Shown: piece after piece, positions 28,055 through 35,847 of the stretch
Numbering within the stretch: the stretch's first letter is position 1
Layout of the letters: the number at the start of each line of letters is the position of its first letter
Source of the DNA: Kibdelosporangium philippinense
GTDB taxonomy: Bacteria > Actinomycetota > Actinomycetes > Mycobacteriales > Pseudonocardiaceae
Reading direction: 5' to 3'
Assembly: GCF_021390435.2 (NCBI RefSeq)
Contig: NZ_JAJVCN010000001.1
Span: 248,001-312,000 of the forward strand
DNA length: 64,000 nucleotides
Translations under genes and position numbers: made by a program
Notes under the pieces: generated by a model
The model's input: the letters and a program-made list of their open reading frames with translations, nothing else
Databases searched by the model: none
What the model was told of the DNA's origin: nothing

Positions 28055-28429
28055 ATGATCATTCGCAGCATCGACGAAGTGAAGACCGTCGAATGGGGCA
28101 ACGGGCTGTCCCGGCGCTTCCTGCTCGAAGCCGACGGTATGGGCTACACGCTGACCGACACCCTTGTCCGCGCTGGCACCAAGTCACACCTGGAATACCG
28201 TAACCACCTCGAAGCCTGCTACTGCATCGAGGGATCGGGCGAAGTGATCGACACCGAGGGCAACTCGTATCCGATCACTCCTGGCGTGATGTACGCACTT
28301 GACAAGCACGACCCGCACTGGCTGGTCGCCAGCCCGCACGAGGACCTGCGCCTGGTCTGCATGTTCACCCCGGCCCTGACGGGCAACGAGGCGCACAACC
28401 TCGACACCGACGAGTTCTCCGAATACTAA
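28055..28429 (+). CDS. Ectoine-synthase-like cupin (EctC homologue)
   Basis: A 124-residue cupin clearly related to L-ectoine synthase. The metal ligands and active-site residues line up: Glu53 with His51 (NHLEACYCIEG), Tyr80 (VMYALDKHD) and His88. EctC closes an N-acetylated diamine to a cyclic amidine with loss of water. There is no ectA or ectB here, so the substrate is probably pathway-specific. A GNAT gene lies in a co-regulated operon (35254). I chose ATG 28055, with AAGGAG at 28043-28048, over the in-frame TTG at 28049. The next 60 bp hold palindromic repeat copy E. Confidence 0.87.
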   Translation: MIIRSIDEVKTVEWGNGLSRRFLLEADGMGYTLTDTLVRAGTKSHLEYRNHLEACYCIEGSGEVIDTEGNSYPITPGVMYALDKHDPHWLVASPHEDLRLVCMFTPALTGNEAHNLDTDEFSEY

Positions 28430-28435
28430 AAAGAC

Positions 28436-28481
28436 CTCGTGAGTGGTTATCCGCGTTCTAACCCTGATAACCACTCACGAG
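28436..28481. repeat. Palindromic intergenic repeat, copy E (within operon)
   Basis: Perfect 16-bp arms (28436-28451 and 28466-28481) around a centre with GTTCTAACC. It lies between two genes on the same strand. Its right end runs into the GAGGAGG ribosome site (28481-28487) of the next gene. It could dampen transcription or occlude that site, so the last three genes may be expressed at a different level. Confidence 0.83.
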
Positions 28482-28493
28482 AGGAGGCCTGCG

Positions 28494-29636
28494 ATGATCG
28501 ATTGGACTTCCGATCAGGTGGAGCTACGAGAGGGCCTTTCGGCATGGCATGAGGCCTTCTCAGCCGATCACGTCGAGAACGACGACGCCAGCGTGTTCTC
28601 GTTTGAGAAATGGAAACTGGTCGCCGAGTCGGGGATTCTCAGCCTCCCGTTCGACGAACGGTGGGGCGGGCTCGGCCAGGACCTGCTCACCACGATGTAC
28701 GTCCTGGAGGGTCTCGGCGAGGGGTGCCGCGACGGCGGGCTGAACTTCTCGATCACTACGACCATCTGCAGCGTCGGGGTCCCGGTTGAGCGCTTCGGAT
28801 CGCCAGCTCTCAAAGACAAATACCTGCCGAGGATCATTTCCGGCGAGGCCATCGGCGCGCACGCGATCACCGAACCCGCTGGCGGATCGGCCGCGTTGCA
28901 GATGCGTACCAAGGCCGACCGTGATGGGGATTCCTTCGTCCTCAACGGCAGCAAGACGTTCGTGAGCAACGGGCCGATTGCCGATGTGTTCATGGTCTAC
29001 GCCAAGACACATCCGGACGGCGGTCCACTGGGGATCACCGCGTTCGTGGTCGAAAAGGACACTCCAGGCTTCGAGATCGGCAATCCCATCAAGAAGATGG
29101 GCCTGCGCACCTCGCCACTGTCCGAACTGTACTTCGACGACTGCCGGATCCCGGCTGCCCAGGTCTGTGGCCGGGTCGGCGGCGGGTTCCTTGTGCTCGA
29201 CCATGTGATGAAGCGCGAGATCCTGTACTCGTTCATCGTCAACGTCGGCGAGATGCAGCACCGCCTGGACAAGGTCATCACGTATGCCAAGGAACGCCTG
29301 CAGTTCGGCAAGCCGATCGCGAGCTATCAGGCCGTCGCCAACAAGATCGTCGACATGAAGATCAAGCTGGAGACGTCACGCAAGTGGTTGTACGACACCG
29401 CTGAGAAACTCGTTCGCGGTGACAACGTGACCACTGACATGGCCATCGCGAAGCTGCTGACCAGTCAGGCCAATCTGGACACCAGTCTGGCCGCCGTGCA
29501 GATCTTCGGCGGCAACGGATACATGGCCGAGTACGGCCTTGAGAAGGAAGTCCGCAACGCGGTGGCTGGCACGATCTACTCGGGGACAAACGAAATCCAG
29601 TACAACCGGATCGCATCCATGCTGGGGCTGTCATGA
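28494..29636 (+). CDS. Acyl-CoA-dehydrogenase-like flavoprotein, possible carrier-bound amino acid oxidase
   Basis: A 380-residue acyl-CoA dehydrogenase fold (HAITEPAGGS; GLRTSPLSELYFDDCRIP; QIFGGNGYMAEY). The medium-chain-type base is absent (YSGT in place of YEGT). A Glu at 242 (KREILYS) lines up with the isovaleryl-CoA dehydrogenase base, the position also used by prolyl-PCP dehydrogenases. With the stand-alone ligase and PCP this makes the classic trio for pyrrole-2-carboxyl-PCP, though the amino acid here is unproven. The start is ATG 28494 with GAGGAGG; a longer frame would begin inside the repeat. It overlaps trpF-like by 4 bp. Confidence 0.87.
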   Translation: MIDWTSDQVELREGLSAWHEAFSADHVENDDASVFSFEKWKLVAESGILSLPFDERWGGLGQDLLTTMYVLEGLGEGCRDGGLNFSITTTICSVGVPVERFGSPALKDKYLPRIISGEAIGAHAITEPAGGSAALQMRTKADRDGDSFVLNGSKTFVSNGPIADVFMVYAKTHPDGGPLGITAFVVEKDTPGFEIGNPIKKMGLRTSPLSELYFDDCRIPAAQVCGRVGGGFLVLDHVMKREILYSFIVNVGEMQHRLDKVITYAKERLQFGKPIASYQAVANKIVDMKIKLETSRKWLYDTAEKLVRGDNVTTDMAIAKLLTSQANLDTSLAAVQIFGGNGYMAEYGLEKEVRNAVAGTIYSGTNEIQYNRIASMLGLS

Positions 29637-30355
29637 AGAACGGATTCAAGCGGCACAAGGCCGACCGGAAGTTGTTGAAAGTGTGCGGCGCCACGACAAA
29701 GGCGGACGTCGAGCTGCTCGCTGGCGCTGGCGCGGACCTCGTCGGCCTGTGGCACGGAGTGGCCGACGGTCCGGCGGAGGTGTCCGTCGAGGAAGTCACG
29801 ACGTTAGCCGAGGCGGCCAGGGCAACTGGTCGCCTCGAGCCGACCCTGGTCACGTTCCTGTCCGATGTGGAGGTTCTGCGGCAGATCATCGACCGCACCG
29901 GAATCTCCTGGGTCCAGCTGCACGCCTACCAGATGCCCGGCATGATCAGGGCGCTGAAGCAGTCCGTGTCCAGCGACCTGACCATCGTGAAGGTCCTGCA
30001 CCTGAAGAACGGCAAGTGCCTGGAACGCCCGCTGATCAAGTCGTACGAGAACGCGGGCGTCGACGTGTTCCTGCTCGACGTGGTGACCGCGTCCGGCCAG
30101 ATCGGCAGCACGGGCCAGCGCTTGCAGGCCAACGACGTCGCGGATCTCGTGCCCTCGTTCTCGAAGCCTTTCCTTCTGGCTGGCGGGATCTCCGCGCACA
30201 ACAGCGGCGACTACGAGACGGTCGTGCAACATCCGCAGTTTCGTGGAATCGACGTGGACACGGGCGCTCGCAACAACTCTGGCAGCTTCGAGCGCAAGAA
30301 CATCACCGACATCAGCCGCGGTTGGCGTACCGCACGACACGTGGAGGTCGCATGA
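29633..30355 (+). CDS. TrpF-like phosphoribosyl isomerase
   Basis: A 240-residue TIM-barrel homologue of phosphoribosylanthranilate isomerase. The catalytic Cys18 (LLKVCGAT) and Asp149 (FLLDVV) are present, as are WVQLHAY and the phosphate-binding GIDVDTGARNNSG. It should catalyse the Amadori rearrangement of the TrpD-like product. It is somewhat longer than usual and has an unusual segment before the Asp (KNGKCLERPLIKSYENAG). ATG 29633 overlaps the dehydrogenase stop, and its stop overlaps the TrpC-like start. Confidence 0.86.
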   Translation: MKNGFKRHKADRKLLKVCGATTKADVELLAGAGADLVGLWHGVADGPAEVSVEEVTTLAEAARATGRLEPTLVTFLSDVEVLRQIIDRTGISWVQLHAYQMPGMIRALKQSVSSDLTIVKVLHLKNGKCLERPLIKSYENAGVDVFLLDVVTASGQIGSTGQRLQANDVADLVPSFSKPFLLAGGISAHNSGDYETVVQHPQFRGIDVDTGARNNSGSFERKNITDISRGWRTARHVEVA

Positions 30356-31047
30356 CCTTCGTGGATGCCCTCACCGGGGCGAACCGTCCGGTGATCATGG
30401 AGTTGAAGCGGCGTGATCCCAATGGCTCGGACCTATTCGGCGAGCGTTCGATCGCCGACATCTTGGCCGAGTATGTAGCCGCGGGCGCGCCGTGCATCTC
30501 CGTGGTCACCGGGCGGTGGTTCGGCGGCACGGACTCGATGCTCAGCGAGGTCGCGTCGCTCACCGACCGCCCGGTGCTGCAGAAGGACTTCATCACCCGG
30601 CGCGACCAACTGGTGAAGGCTCGTGACCTCGGTGCGTCCGCGGTCTTGTTGACAGTGGGCCTGTTACCGCGCTCAAGCGTGCCGCGACTGATAGACGGCA
30701 GTCTGGAGCTGGGATTGACGCCGTTCGTGGAAGTGACCGACGAGGCCGAGATCGACGGATTGCCAACTGCGGAGCACTGCGTTGTTGCCGTGAACAACAA
30801 GGACATCAAGAATCGGGAGCGTGGCCTAGGGGATCTCGATCGCAGTGTCCGGTTGCTGCCAGCGCTGGCGGCGAGCGGGACCCGCTGCCCGGTCAGCGCG
30901 AGCGGGATCACCAAGCCCCAGGACGCCGACCGGTTGCTCGCCGAAGGCTACCGCGGACTGCTGATCGGGACGGGCCTGTTGCGTACCACCAGCCTGACCG
31001 GCTGGCTGGCCGAATTAGACACCCTACGGACTCTACGCGCGCCGTGA
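30352..31047 (+). CDS. TrpC-like indole-glycerol-phosphate synthase, N-terminally short
   Basis: A 231-residue homologue of indole-3-glycerol phosphate synthase. Kept residues are Glu17 and Lys19 (IMELKRRDP), the general acid Lys78 (LQKDF), Glu127 (FVEVTD) and the Asn pair at 148-149. The SESG motif reads SASG (182-185), so its Glu is Ala. The protein lacks about 40 N-terminal residues that cover the active site in normal TrpC. Both changes fit a larger or different substrate. It is the last gene of the ten-gene operon, followed by a terminator. Confidence 0.85.
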   Translation: MTFVDALTGANRPVIMELKRRDPNGSDLFGERSIADILAEYVAAGAPCISVVTGRWFGGTDSMLSEVASLTDRPVLQKDFITRRDQLVKARDLGASAVLLTVGLLPRSSVPRLIDGSLELGLTPFVEVTDEAEIDGLPTAEHCVVAVNNKDIKNRERGLGDLDRSVRLLPALAASGTRCPVSASGITKPQDADRLLAEGYRGLLIGTGLLRTTSLTGWLAELDTLRTLRAP

Positions 31048-31070
31048 TTCTCCTCCTGACTACAACTAGC

Positions 31071-31102
31071 GGCCCGGGACGACACCTGTCTCCCGGGCCT
31101 TT
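31071..31102 (+). terminator. Rho-independent terminator of the ten-gene operon
   Basis: A perfect 9-bp stem GGCCCGGGA (31071-31079) with TCCCGGGCC (31091-31099), an 11-nt loop, and TTT. It begins 24 bp after the TrpC-like stop. Confidence 0.75.
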
Positions 31103-31112
31103 GGAGTGTTTT

Positions 31113-31931
31113 ATGAGCGACAAGACGACCTTGGTGCTTGGCGGGACCGGCAAGACGGGCACCCGGGTGACAGCAAGGCTGGAAGCGCTCGGTGTCCAAG
31201 TGCGGATCGGATCCCGGACCGCCGCGCAGCCACGGTTCGACTGGGACGACCGTGACACATGGGGGCCTGTGCTCGACGGGGTCGACAAGGCGTATGTCGT
31301 CTACGCCCCAGAGATCGCGTTCCCCGGAGCGGCCGAGACGATCGCGGACTTCTCCGCCGCCGCGGTCGACGCGGGCGTGCAGCGCCTGGTGTTGTTGTCC
31401 GGCCGTGGCGACGAAGTGCACGCGGGCGGCAGTGAACGGGCCGTGCGGGAATGCGGTGCGGAGTGGACGATCCTGCAGGCCGCGTGGTTCAACCAGAACT
31501 TCAGCGAGAGCTTCATGCTCGAACCGGTCATCCACGGCGTGATCGAACTGCCTGCCAGTGACGTGGCCGAGCCGTTCATCGACGCCGACGACATCGCGGA
31601 CGTCGCCGTCGCCGCGTTGACCACCGATCACCACCTTGGCGAGACGTACGAGTTATCCGGCCCGCGGCTGCTGACGTTCGGGGATGCGGCCGCGGAGATC
31701 GGCGCGGCGGTGGGCAAAGAGGTCCGCTACGTGCCGATGACGTTCGTCGAGTACGCGCAGATGCTCAGGCAGCACGGCCTGCCACTGGCCTATGTGGAGA
31801 TGTTCCGCAAGGTCCTGGATGGACGCAACTCGTACCTCAGCGACGGCGTCCAGCGGGCGCTCGGCCGCGAGCCAAGGGATTTCGGTGACTACGCGCGGAA
31901 AACCGCGGAAACGGGGATCTGGTCAGGATGA
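31113..31931 (+). CDS. NmrA-like NAD(P)-binding protein
   Basis: A 272-residue Rossmann-fold protein of the atypical short-chain dehydrogenase group. GGTGKTG (residues 9-15) is the dinucleotide motif, but the Tyr/Lys catalytic pair of true reductases is not evident, as usual for NmrA-like proteins that act as redox sensors or quinone reductases. I chose ATG 31113, with TTGGAG upstream, because a longer frame begins in the terminator. It overlaps the next gene by 4 bp (ATGA). Confidence 0.82.
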   Translation: MSDKTTLVLGGTGKTGTRVTARLEALGVQVRIGSRTAAQPRFDWDDRDTWGPVLDGVDKAYVVYAPEIAFPGAAETIADFSAAAVDAGVQRLVLLSGRGDEVHAGGSERAVRECGAEWTILQAAWFNQNFSESFMLEPVIHGVIELPASDVAEPFIDADDIADVAVAALTTDHHLGETYELSGPRLLTFGDAAAEIGAAVGKEVRYVPMTFVEYAQMLRQHGLPLAYVEMFRKVLDGRNSYLSDGVQRALGREPRDFGDYARKTAETGIWSG

Positions 31932-32581
31932 CTATGTCAACAGAGAACGGCGTCGGCGGCCTGCCGGTGCACATCCACGGCTTCGCTTTGATGCACGTGG
32001 CTATGCGCAGAGACGCGCGCAGAATCGCTCAGGCAGCGCCGCATGTGACTCGTGGCAACGCTGGGCCTGTCGCTTCGTGGTTCGACCAGTTGCGCGAGGT
32101 GATCGAGTGGCACCATCGGACAGAGGATGATGTGCTCTTTCCCGCGCTGCGTAAGCGAGTGCCGGATTTCGCCGAGAAGGAGAAGGGGCTCGCACACGAT
32201 CACACCGAGCTCGACCAGTCGATGCTCGAAGTGTCCAAAGCCCTGCGCGGAGATCCTCATGGGGCGTCTGCGGCGGCGTCGAGGTTCGAGAACATCCTGC
32301 TCGATCACCTCAAGGTGGAAGAACCAATCGTTTTCCCTGTGTTCGTCGACGACCTGACGCGCCAGCAGTATCTGGACATCGAGAATCAGGTGATGCGCAG
32401 CGCGGGCCCGAGTATGCGGGCTTTCCTGTTCCCGTGGCTTTTCGACGGCGTGGACAAGCGAACCGCTGCCGCGGCCGCCGCGGTGTCCATCCCGCCGCCC
32501 GTGCGGCTGATCGGTAACACCGTGCTGACTTGGCGCTACGAGCGCGTGATCGCGCCCGTAGTCGATCTCGGCCGACGTTGA
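31928..32581 (+). CDS. Hemerythrin HHE-domain protein
   Basis: A 217-residue all-helical protein with the hemerythrin-like metal ligands: His in VHIHGFALMH, EWHHRTEDDVLFP, LAHDHTELD, and LLDHLKVEEPIVFP. Such proteins bind a di-iron centre and oxygen or NO. The C-terminal 60 residues look like a separate Ala/Pro-rich helical tail. ATG 31928 overlaps the NmrA-like gene. The physiological role is unclear. The pair probably concerns oxidative or nitrosative stress. Confidence 0.85.
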   Translation: MTMSTENGVGGLPVHIHGFALMHVAMRRDARRIAQAAPHVTRGNAGPVASWFDQLREVIEWHHRTEDDVLFPALRKRVPDFAEKEKGLAHDHTELDQSMLEVSKALRGDPHGASAAASRFENILLDHLKVEEPIVFPVFVDDLTRQQYLDIENQVMRSAGPSMRAFLFPWLFDGVDKRTAAAAAAVSIPPPVRLIGNTVLTWRYERVIAPVVDLGRR

Positions 32582-32684
32582 TCGGCTGTTCCGGTGAACT
32601 GTGCACCCGATCGAGGGAAGCCCGGTTAGCCGTCGCCGTTCGCCTGCTACCCATGAGTCCACACCAGAGAGAAGGACGAGTCCG

Positions 32685-33248
32685 ATGCTCGCTCAACCAG
32701 GCGCCGGCCCGCAGGCCGGGCCACGCAGCAAGGCCGCCGCTCCACTGTTGTACCTGGCCACCCTCACAGTTGGACTGATGGCCGGTTTCTTCTTCGCCTT
32801 CGCCATCTTGGTGATGCCGTCGCTGGCGAAAGTCGACGACCGCGCGTTCGTCGTGGCCATGCAGAAGATCAACGAGGGCGTGCAGACCGGCGCGTTCGCG
32901 TTCGCTTTCTTCGGTGCTTTCATCTTCACCGGCGCAGCCGCGATCGTGCACCACAAGGCGGGCTACCGCACCGCCGCACGCTGGATCTTCGCCGCCACGC
33001 TGCTCTACGTGGTCGCGCTGGCGCTGACGTTCGGCGGAAACATTCCCCTGAACGACAAACTGGCCGCAGCAGGCGACCCGGCGGTTATCGCCGACTTGGC
33101 CGTCGCACGGGCCGCGTTCAACGAAGGCACCTGGAACGCGCTCAACGCCGCGCGAACGATTGCCTGCATGTTGTCGTTACTGGCACTGGTACCCGCGATC
33201 GCGCTACATGGACGCGCGACGAAGGCTCTCAAAACGGGCATTTCCTGA
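32685..33248 (+). CDS. DUF1772 membrane protein (anthrone-oxygenase-like family)
   Basis: A 187-residue protein with four membrane helices. The sequence FAFAILVMPSLAKVDDRAFVVAMQKIN fits the DUF1772 family, and the later FGGNIPLNDKL is the family's N-x-P-x-N motif. Some family members are anthrone oxygenases in polyketide pathways, but most are uncharacterised. I chose ATG 32685 with GAAGGACGAG upstream. It is followed by a second family member, so the two arose by tandem duplication or form a pair. Confidence 0.8.
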   Translation: MLAQPGAGPQAGPRSKAAAPLLYLATLTVGLMAGFFFAFAILVMPSLAKVDDRAFVVAMQKINEGVQTGAFAFAFFGAFIFTGAAAIVHHKAGYRTAARWIFAATLLYVVALALTFGGNIPLNDKLAAAGDPAVIADLAVARAAFNEGTWNALNAARTIACMLSLLALVPAIALHGRATKALKTGIS

Positions 33249-33293
33249 TACGGTCGTCCGGACTGGGATCACGCGGGGCAGGGAGGAACAACA

Positions 33294-33785
33294 ATGGAAG
33301 TGGTCAGGGCCGCGTCACTGATCGTGACAACGCTCCTGCTTGGACTGGTCTCCGGCTTTTTCTACACCTACTCCATTTCGGTGATGGTCAGTCTGCGCGG
33401 CACGGATGACCGCACGTTCGTCGACGTGATGCAGAAAATCAACCGGGATGTGCAGAATCCCCGGTTCTTCATGACCTTCATCGGCTCGGCGCTGTTCGGC
33501 ATCCTCACGGTGATCCTGTTCATCGGGCAGCCGATCCAGGTTTTCGCGCCGGTGCTGGCGAGCCTGGTGCTGTACCTGATCTGTTTCGGCATCACGGTCC
33601 GTGGGAATGTGCCGATGAACGTCCGGCTCGACCGCTACGGCCCGCCGGACAAGATCGCCAATCTCGCCGGTGTCCGCAAGGAGTTCGAGGACAAGTGGGT
33701 CAGGCTCAACGGCCTCCGCGCGTGGTTCGCCACCCTCGGTTTCGGTGCCGCGATCTGGGCCCTGATCGCCAACGCCGCAGCTTGA
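33294..33785 (+). CDS. DUF1772 membrane protein, second copy
   Basis: A 163-residue four-helix membrane protein paralogous to the preceding gene (FVDVMQKINRDVQ; RGNVPMNVRLDRYGPP), with the same N-x-P-x-N motif. ATG 33294 is preceded by GGGAGGAAC. The gene ends 2 bp before palindromic repeat copy F. A function cannot be set from sequence. Confidence 0.8.
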   Translation: MEVVRAASLIVTTLLLGLVSGFFYTYSISVMVSLRGTDDRTFVDVMQKINRDVQNPRFFMTFIGSALFGILTVILFIGQPIQVFAPVLASLVLYLICFGITVRGNVPMNVRLDRYGPPDKIANLAGVRKEFEDKWVRLNGLRAWFATLGFGAAIWALIANAAA

Positions 33786-33787
33786 CC

Positions 33788-33833
33788 CTCGTGAGTGGTT
33801 AGTCGTGTTCTAACACGACTAACCACTCACGAG
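33788..33833. terminator. Palindromic repeat copy F, perfect 22-bp arms
   Basis: The arms 33788-33809 and 33812-33833 are perfectly complementary around a 2-nt CT centre, followed by CGTTTT. It is the most complete copy of the family and probably terminates the DUF1772 gene. The SARP-type promoter of the next operon starts 16 bp further on. Confidence 0.85.
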
Positions 33834-33848
33834 CGTTTTCCAGGCATA

Positions 33849-33880
33849 TTGCGGGGTTCTTGCGGGTGGCTCGGTACAAC
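33849..33880 (+). promoter_or_regulatory. SARP-type operator and promoter of the decarboxylase operon
   Basis: Two identical heptamers TTGCGGG (33849-33855 and 33860-33866) have an 11-bp period. An 8-bp gap leads to TACAAC (33875-33880). The ATG at 33887 falls where transcription should begin and no ribosome site is present, so the message is probably leaderless. Confidence 0.78.
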
Positions 33881-33886
33881 TGAGCC

Positions 33887-35242
33887 ATGGATCAGCGGTA
33901 TTGGCTAACCCGCGCGGCTGACTTCGCCGCCTCCTGGGCCGAGCAGTTCGGCCCGGTGCAGCCACACGCGTCCCATCAAGTGTCCGACGACCAGTTCGGC
34001 GTGGTGTTCGAACAGTTCACCAAACGCCTGGAGAACAACTACCCGTTCTTCCACCCGCGATACGCCGGACAGATGGTGAAACCACCACACCCGGCCGCGA
34101 TCGTCGGCTACCTCACGGCCATGCAGTTCAACCCGAACAACCATGCCCAAGAAGGTGGGCCGGCCACCACGGAAATGGAGCGCGAATGCGTCGCCGCGCT
34201 CGCCGAAATGGTTGGCTTCGACCCACACGTAGGCCATCTGACGACCAGCGGAACGATGGCAAACCTAGAAGCGCTGTACGTGGCTCGGCAATTGCACCCT
34301 GGCAAGGGAATCGCGTTCAGCTCGGAATGTCATTACACGCATGAGCGTATGTGCCATGTGCTCGGAATTCAAGGACACCGCCTCCCTGTGGACGCAGTTG
34401 GACGTGTCGATCTGGACGCCGTAGAGCATGTCCTGCACACCGGCCGCGTCGGAACCATTGTGGCCACAACAGGAACAACCGGCCTCGGCGCCGTCGACCA
34501 AGTCCACGAAATCGTTGCCCTGGCCCGAAATTACGGCGCCCGGGTACACGTGGACGCGGCCTACGGCGGCTTCTACAGCATCCTGGGCCGTGCGGCACTG
34601 GAAATCGACCCACGCCCATGGCGTGCAATCGCGTCCTGTGACTCGGTTGCGGTTGACCCGCACAAGCACGGTCTGCAGCCATACGGTTGCGGCGCAGTGC
34701 TTTTCGCTGACCCACGGGCAGGAAAGCACTTGTCGCACGACTCGCCGTACACGTACTTCACTGACTCGCAGCTGCATTTGGGCGAGATCAGCCTGGAATG
34801 CTCACGTGCGGGCGCGTCCGCGGCGGCGCTCTGGCTGACCTTGCAACTGCTGCCGCTGACTCCATCAGGTTTCGGCGCCATCCTGGCAGCCAACCGTCGC
34901 GCGGCAGTCACCTGGGCATCTGCGATCTCGGCATCTTCGGAGCTTTCGCTGTACCAGCAGCCGGAACTGGACATCGTGACCTACTTCCCATCGGACACCC
35001 ACATGTCCACAGTGGATGCTCGCTCGGACGCCTTGCTGCGCGCGGGAATGGCGGCCGAAGACGACCCGGTCTACCTGAGCTTGCTGCGCACGGACGGTTC
35101 AGCTTTCCGACGGCGTCACCCGCAAGTCGTGCAAGACACGGATTCTGCCCGTGTGCTGAGAAGTGTCCTGATGAAGCCGGAATCAGAGGCCTATGTGGAC
35201 ACATTGCACGCCCGTGTCGAAGAACTCGCCGCTCGAGTCTGA
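33887..35242 (+). CDS. PLP-dependent group II decarboxylase
   Basis: A 451-residue pyridoxal-dependent decarboxylase of the aromatic-amino-acid/glutamate/diaminobutyrate group. TTSGTMANLEAL binds the cofactor phosphate, HVDAAYGGF supplies the Asp to the pyridine N, and DPHKHGLQPYG carries the Schiff-base lysine. The substrate cannot be told. Candidates include diaminobutyrate, glutamate and aromatic amino acids. It opens a three-gene operon under the same SARP-type box as the biosynthetic genes, so it belongs to the cluster by regulation. Confidence 0.88.
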   Translation: MDQRYWLTRAADFAASWAEQFGPVQPHASHQVSDDQFGVVFEQFTKRLENNYPFFHPRYAGQMVKPPHPAAIVGYLTAMQFNPNNHAQEGGPATTEMERECVAALAEMVGFDPHVGHLTTSGTMANLEALYVARQLHPGKGIAFSSECHYTHERMCHVLGIQGHRLPVDAVGRVDLDAVEHVLHTGRVGTIVATTGTTGLGAVDQVHEIVALARNYGARVHVDAAYGGFYSILGRAALEIDPRPWRAIASCDSVAVDPHKHGLQPYGCGAVLFADPRAGKHLSHDSPYTYFTDSQLHLGEISLECSRAGASAAALWLTLQLLPLTPSGFGAILAANRRAAVTWASAISASSELSLYQQPELDIVTYFPSDTHMSTVDARSDALLRAGMAAEDDPVYLSLLRTDGSAFRRRHPQVVQDTDSARVLRSVLMKPESEAYVDTLHARVEELAARV

Positions 35243-35253
35243 AGGGAAAGGTC

Positions 35254-35847
35254 GTGTCCGAAGCTCAGTTGGCAACCGCAGCCGACACCGAGGTGCTGGC
35301 CAAAATGCTCGCCGACGCGTTCCATGAGGACGCGATGACCCGCTGGATAACACCGGAAGAAGACCGTAGAGCAACAGTCCTGCCAGCGTTCTTCCGCGAG
35401 TTCCTGGACATTTCGTTGCCATACAACGGTGTCTACACAAACTCCACATTGGACGCGGCACTGTTGTTCCTGCCGCCAGGTGCATGGGAAGAAACCGAAA
35501 CCCGACACTTGGAACTGGCCGGGCGCTTCACGGAGATCCTGGGCCAGGACGCGGAGCGAATGGCAACAATCTCAGGCCTGCAAACAATCCACCACCCAAC
35601 CGGCCGTCAGCACTACTACCTGTCCTTCGCGGGAGTCAGCCCATCCGCTCAGCGAACCGGCACAATGTCGGCACTGTTCGACACCCTGATCGCACGGATC
35701 GACGCCGACCGAGTGGCGGCGTACACAGAGGCAAGCTCGCAAGGCGGCCTCGCACTGTCGCGCCGTTATGGCTTCCTCCCAGTAGGAACGACGATCTCCA
35801 TCCCAGGTGGACCAAGCCTGCAACCGATGTGGCGGGAACCCCAATGA
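35254..35847 (+). CDS. GNAT-family acyltransferase
   Basis: A 197-residue GNAT-like protein. The acetyl-CoA region is YLSFAGVSPSAQRTGTMSALFDTL (about residues 127-150), followed by VAAYTEASSQGGLALSRRYGF, the typical C-terminal part of the fold. The usual QxxGxG/A loop is modified to QRTGTM. GTG 35254 with GAAGGGAAAG upstream was chosen. It is coupled by a 4-bp overlap to the next gene. In a pathway with an EctC homologue it could acetylate an amine before cyclisation, but this is inference. Confidence 0.82.
   Translation: MSEAQLATAADTEVLAKMLADAFHEDAMTRWITPEEDRRATVLPAFFREFLDISLPYNGVYTNSTLDAALLFLPPGAWEETETRHLELAGRFTEILGQDAERMATISGLQTIHHPTGRQHYYLSFAGVSPSAQRTGTMSALFDTLIARIDADRVAAYTEASSQGGLALSRRYGFLPVGTTISIPGGPSLQPMWREPQ

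Noticed and set aside
26189..31047. Interpretation as the primary tryptophan operon
   Set aside because: trpE, trpG and trpB are absent, the genes are interleaved with carrier-protein genes, and substrate-binding residues are changed.
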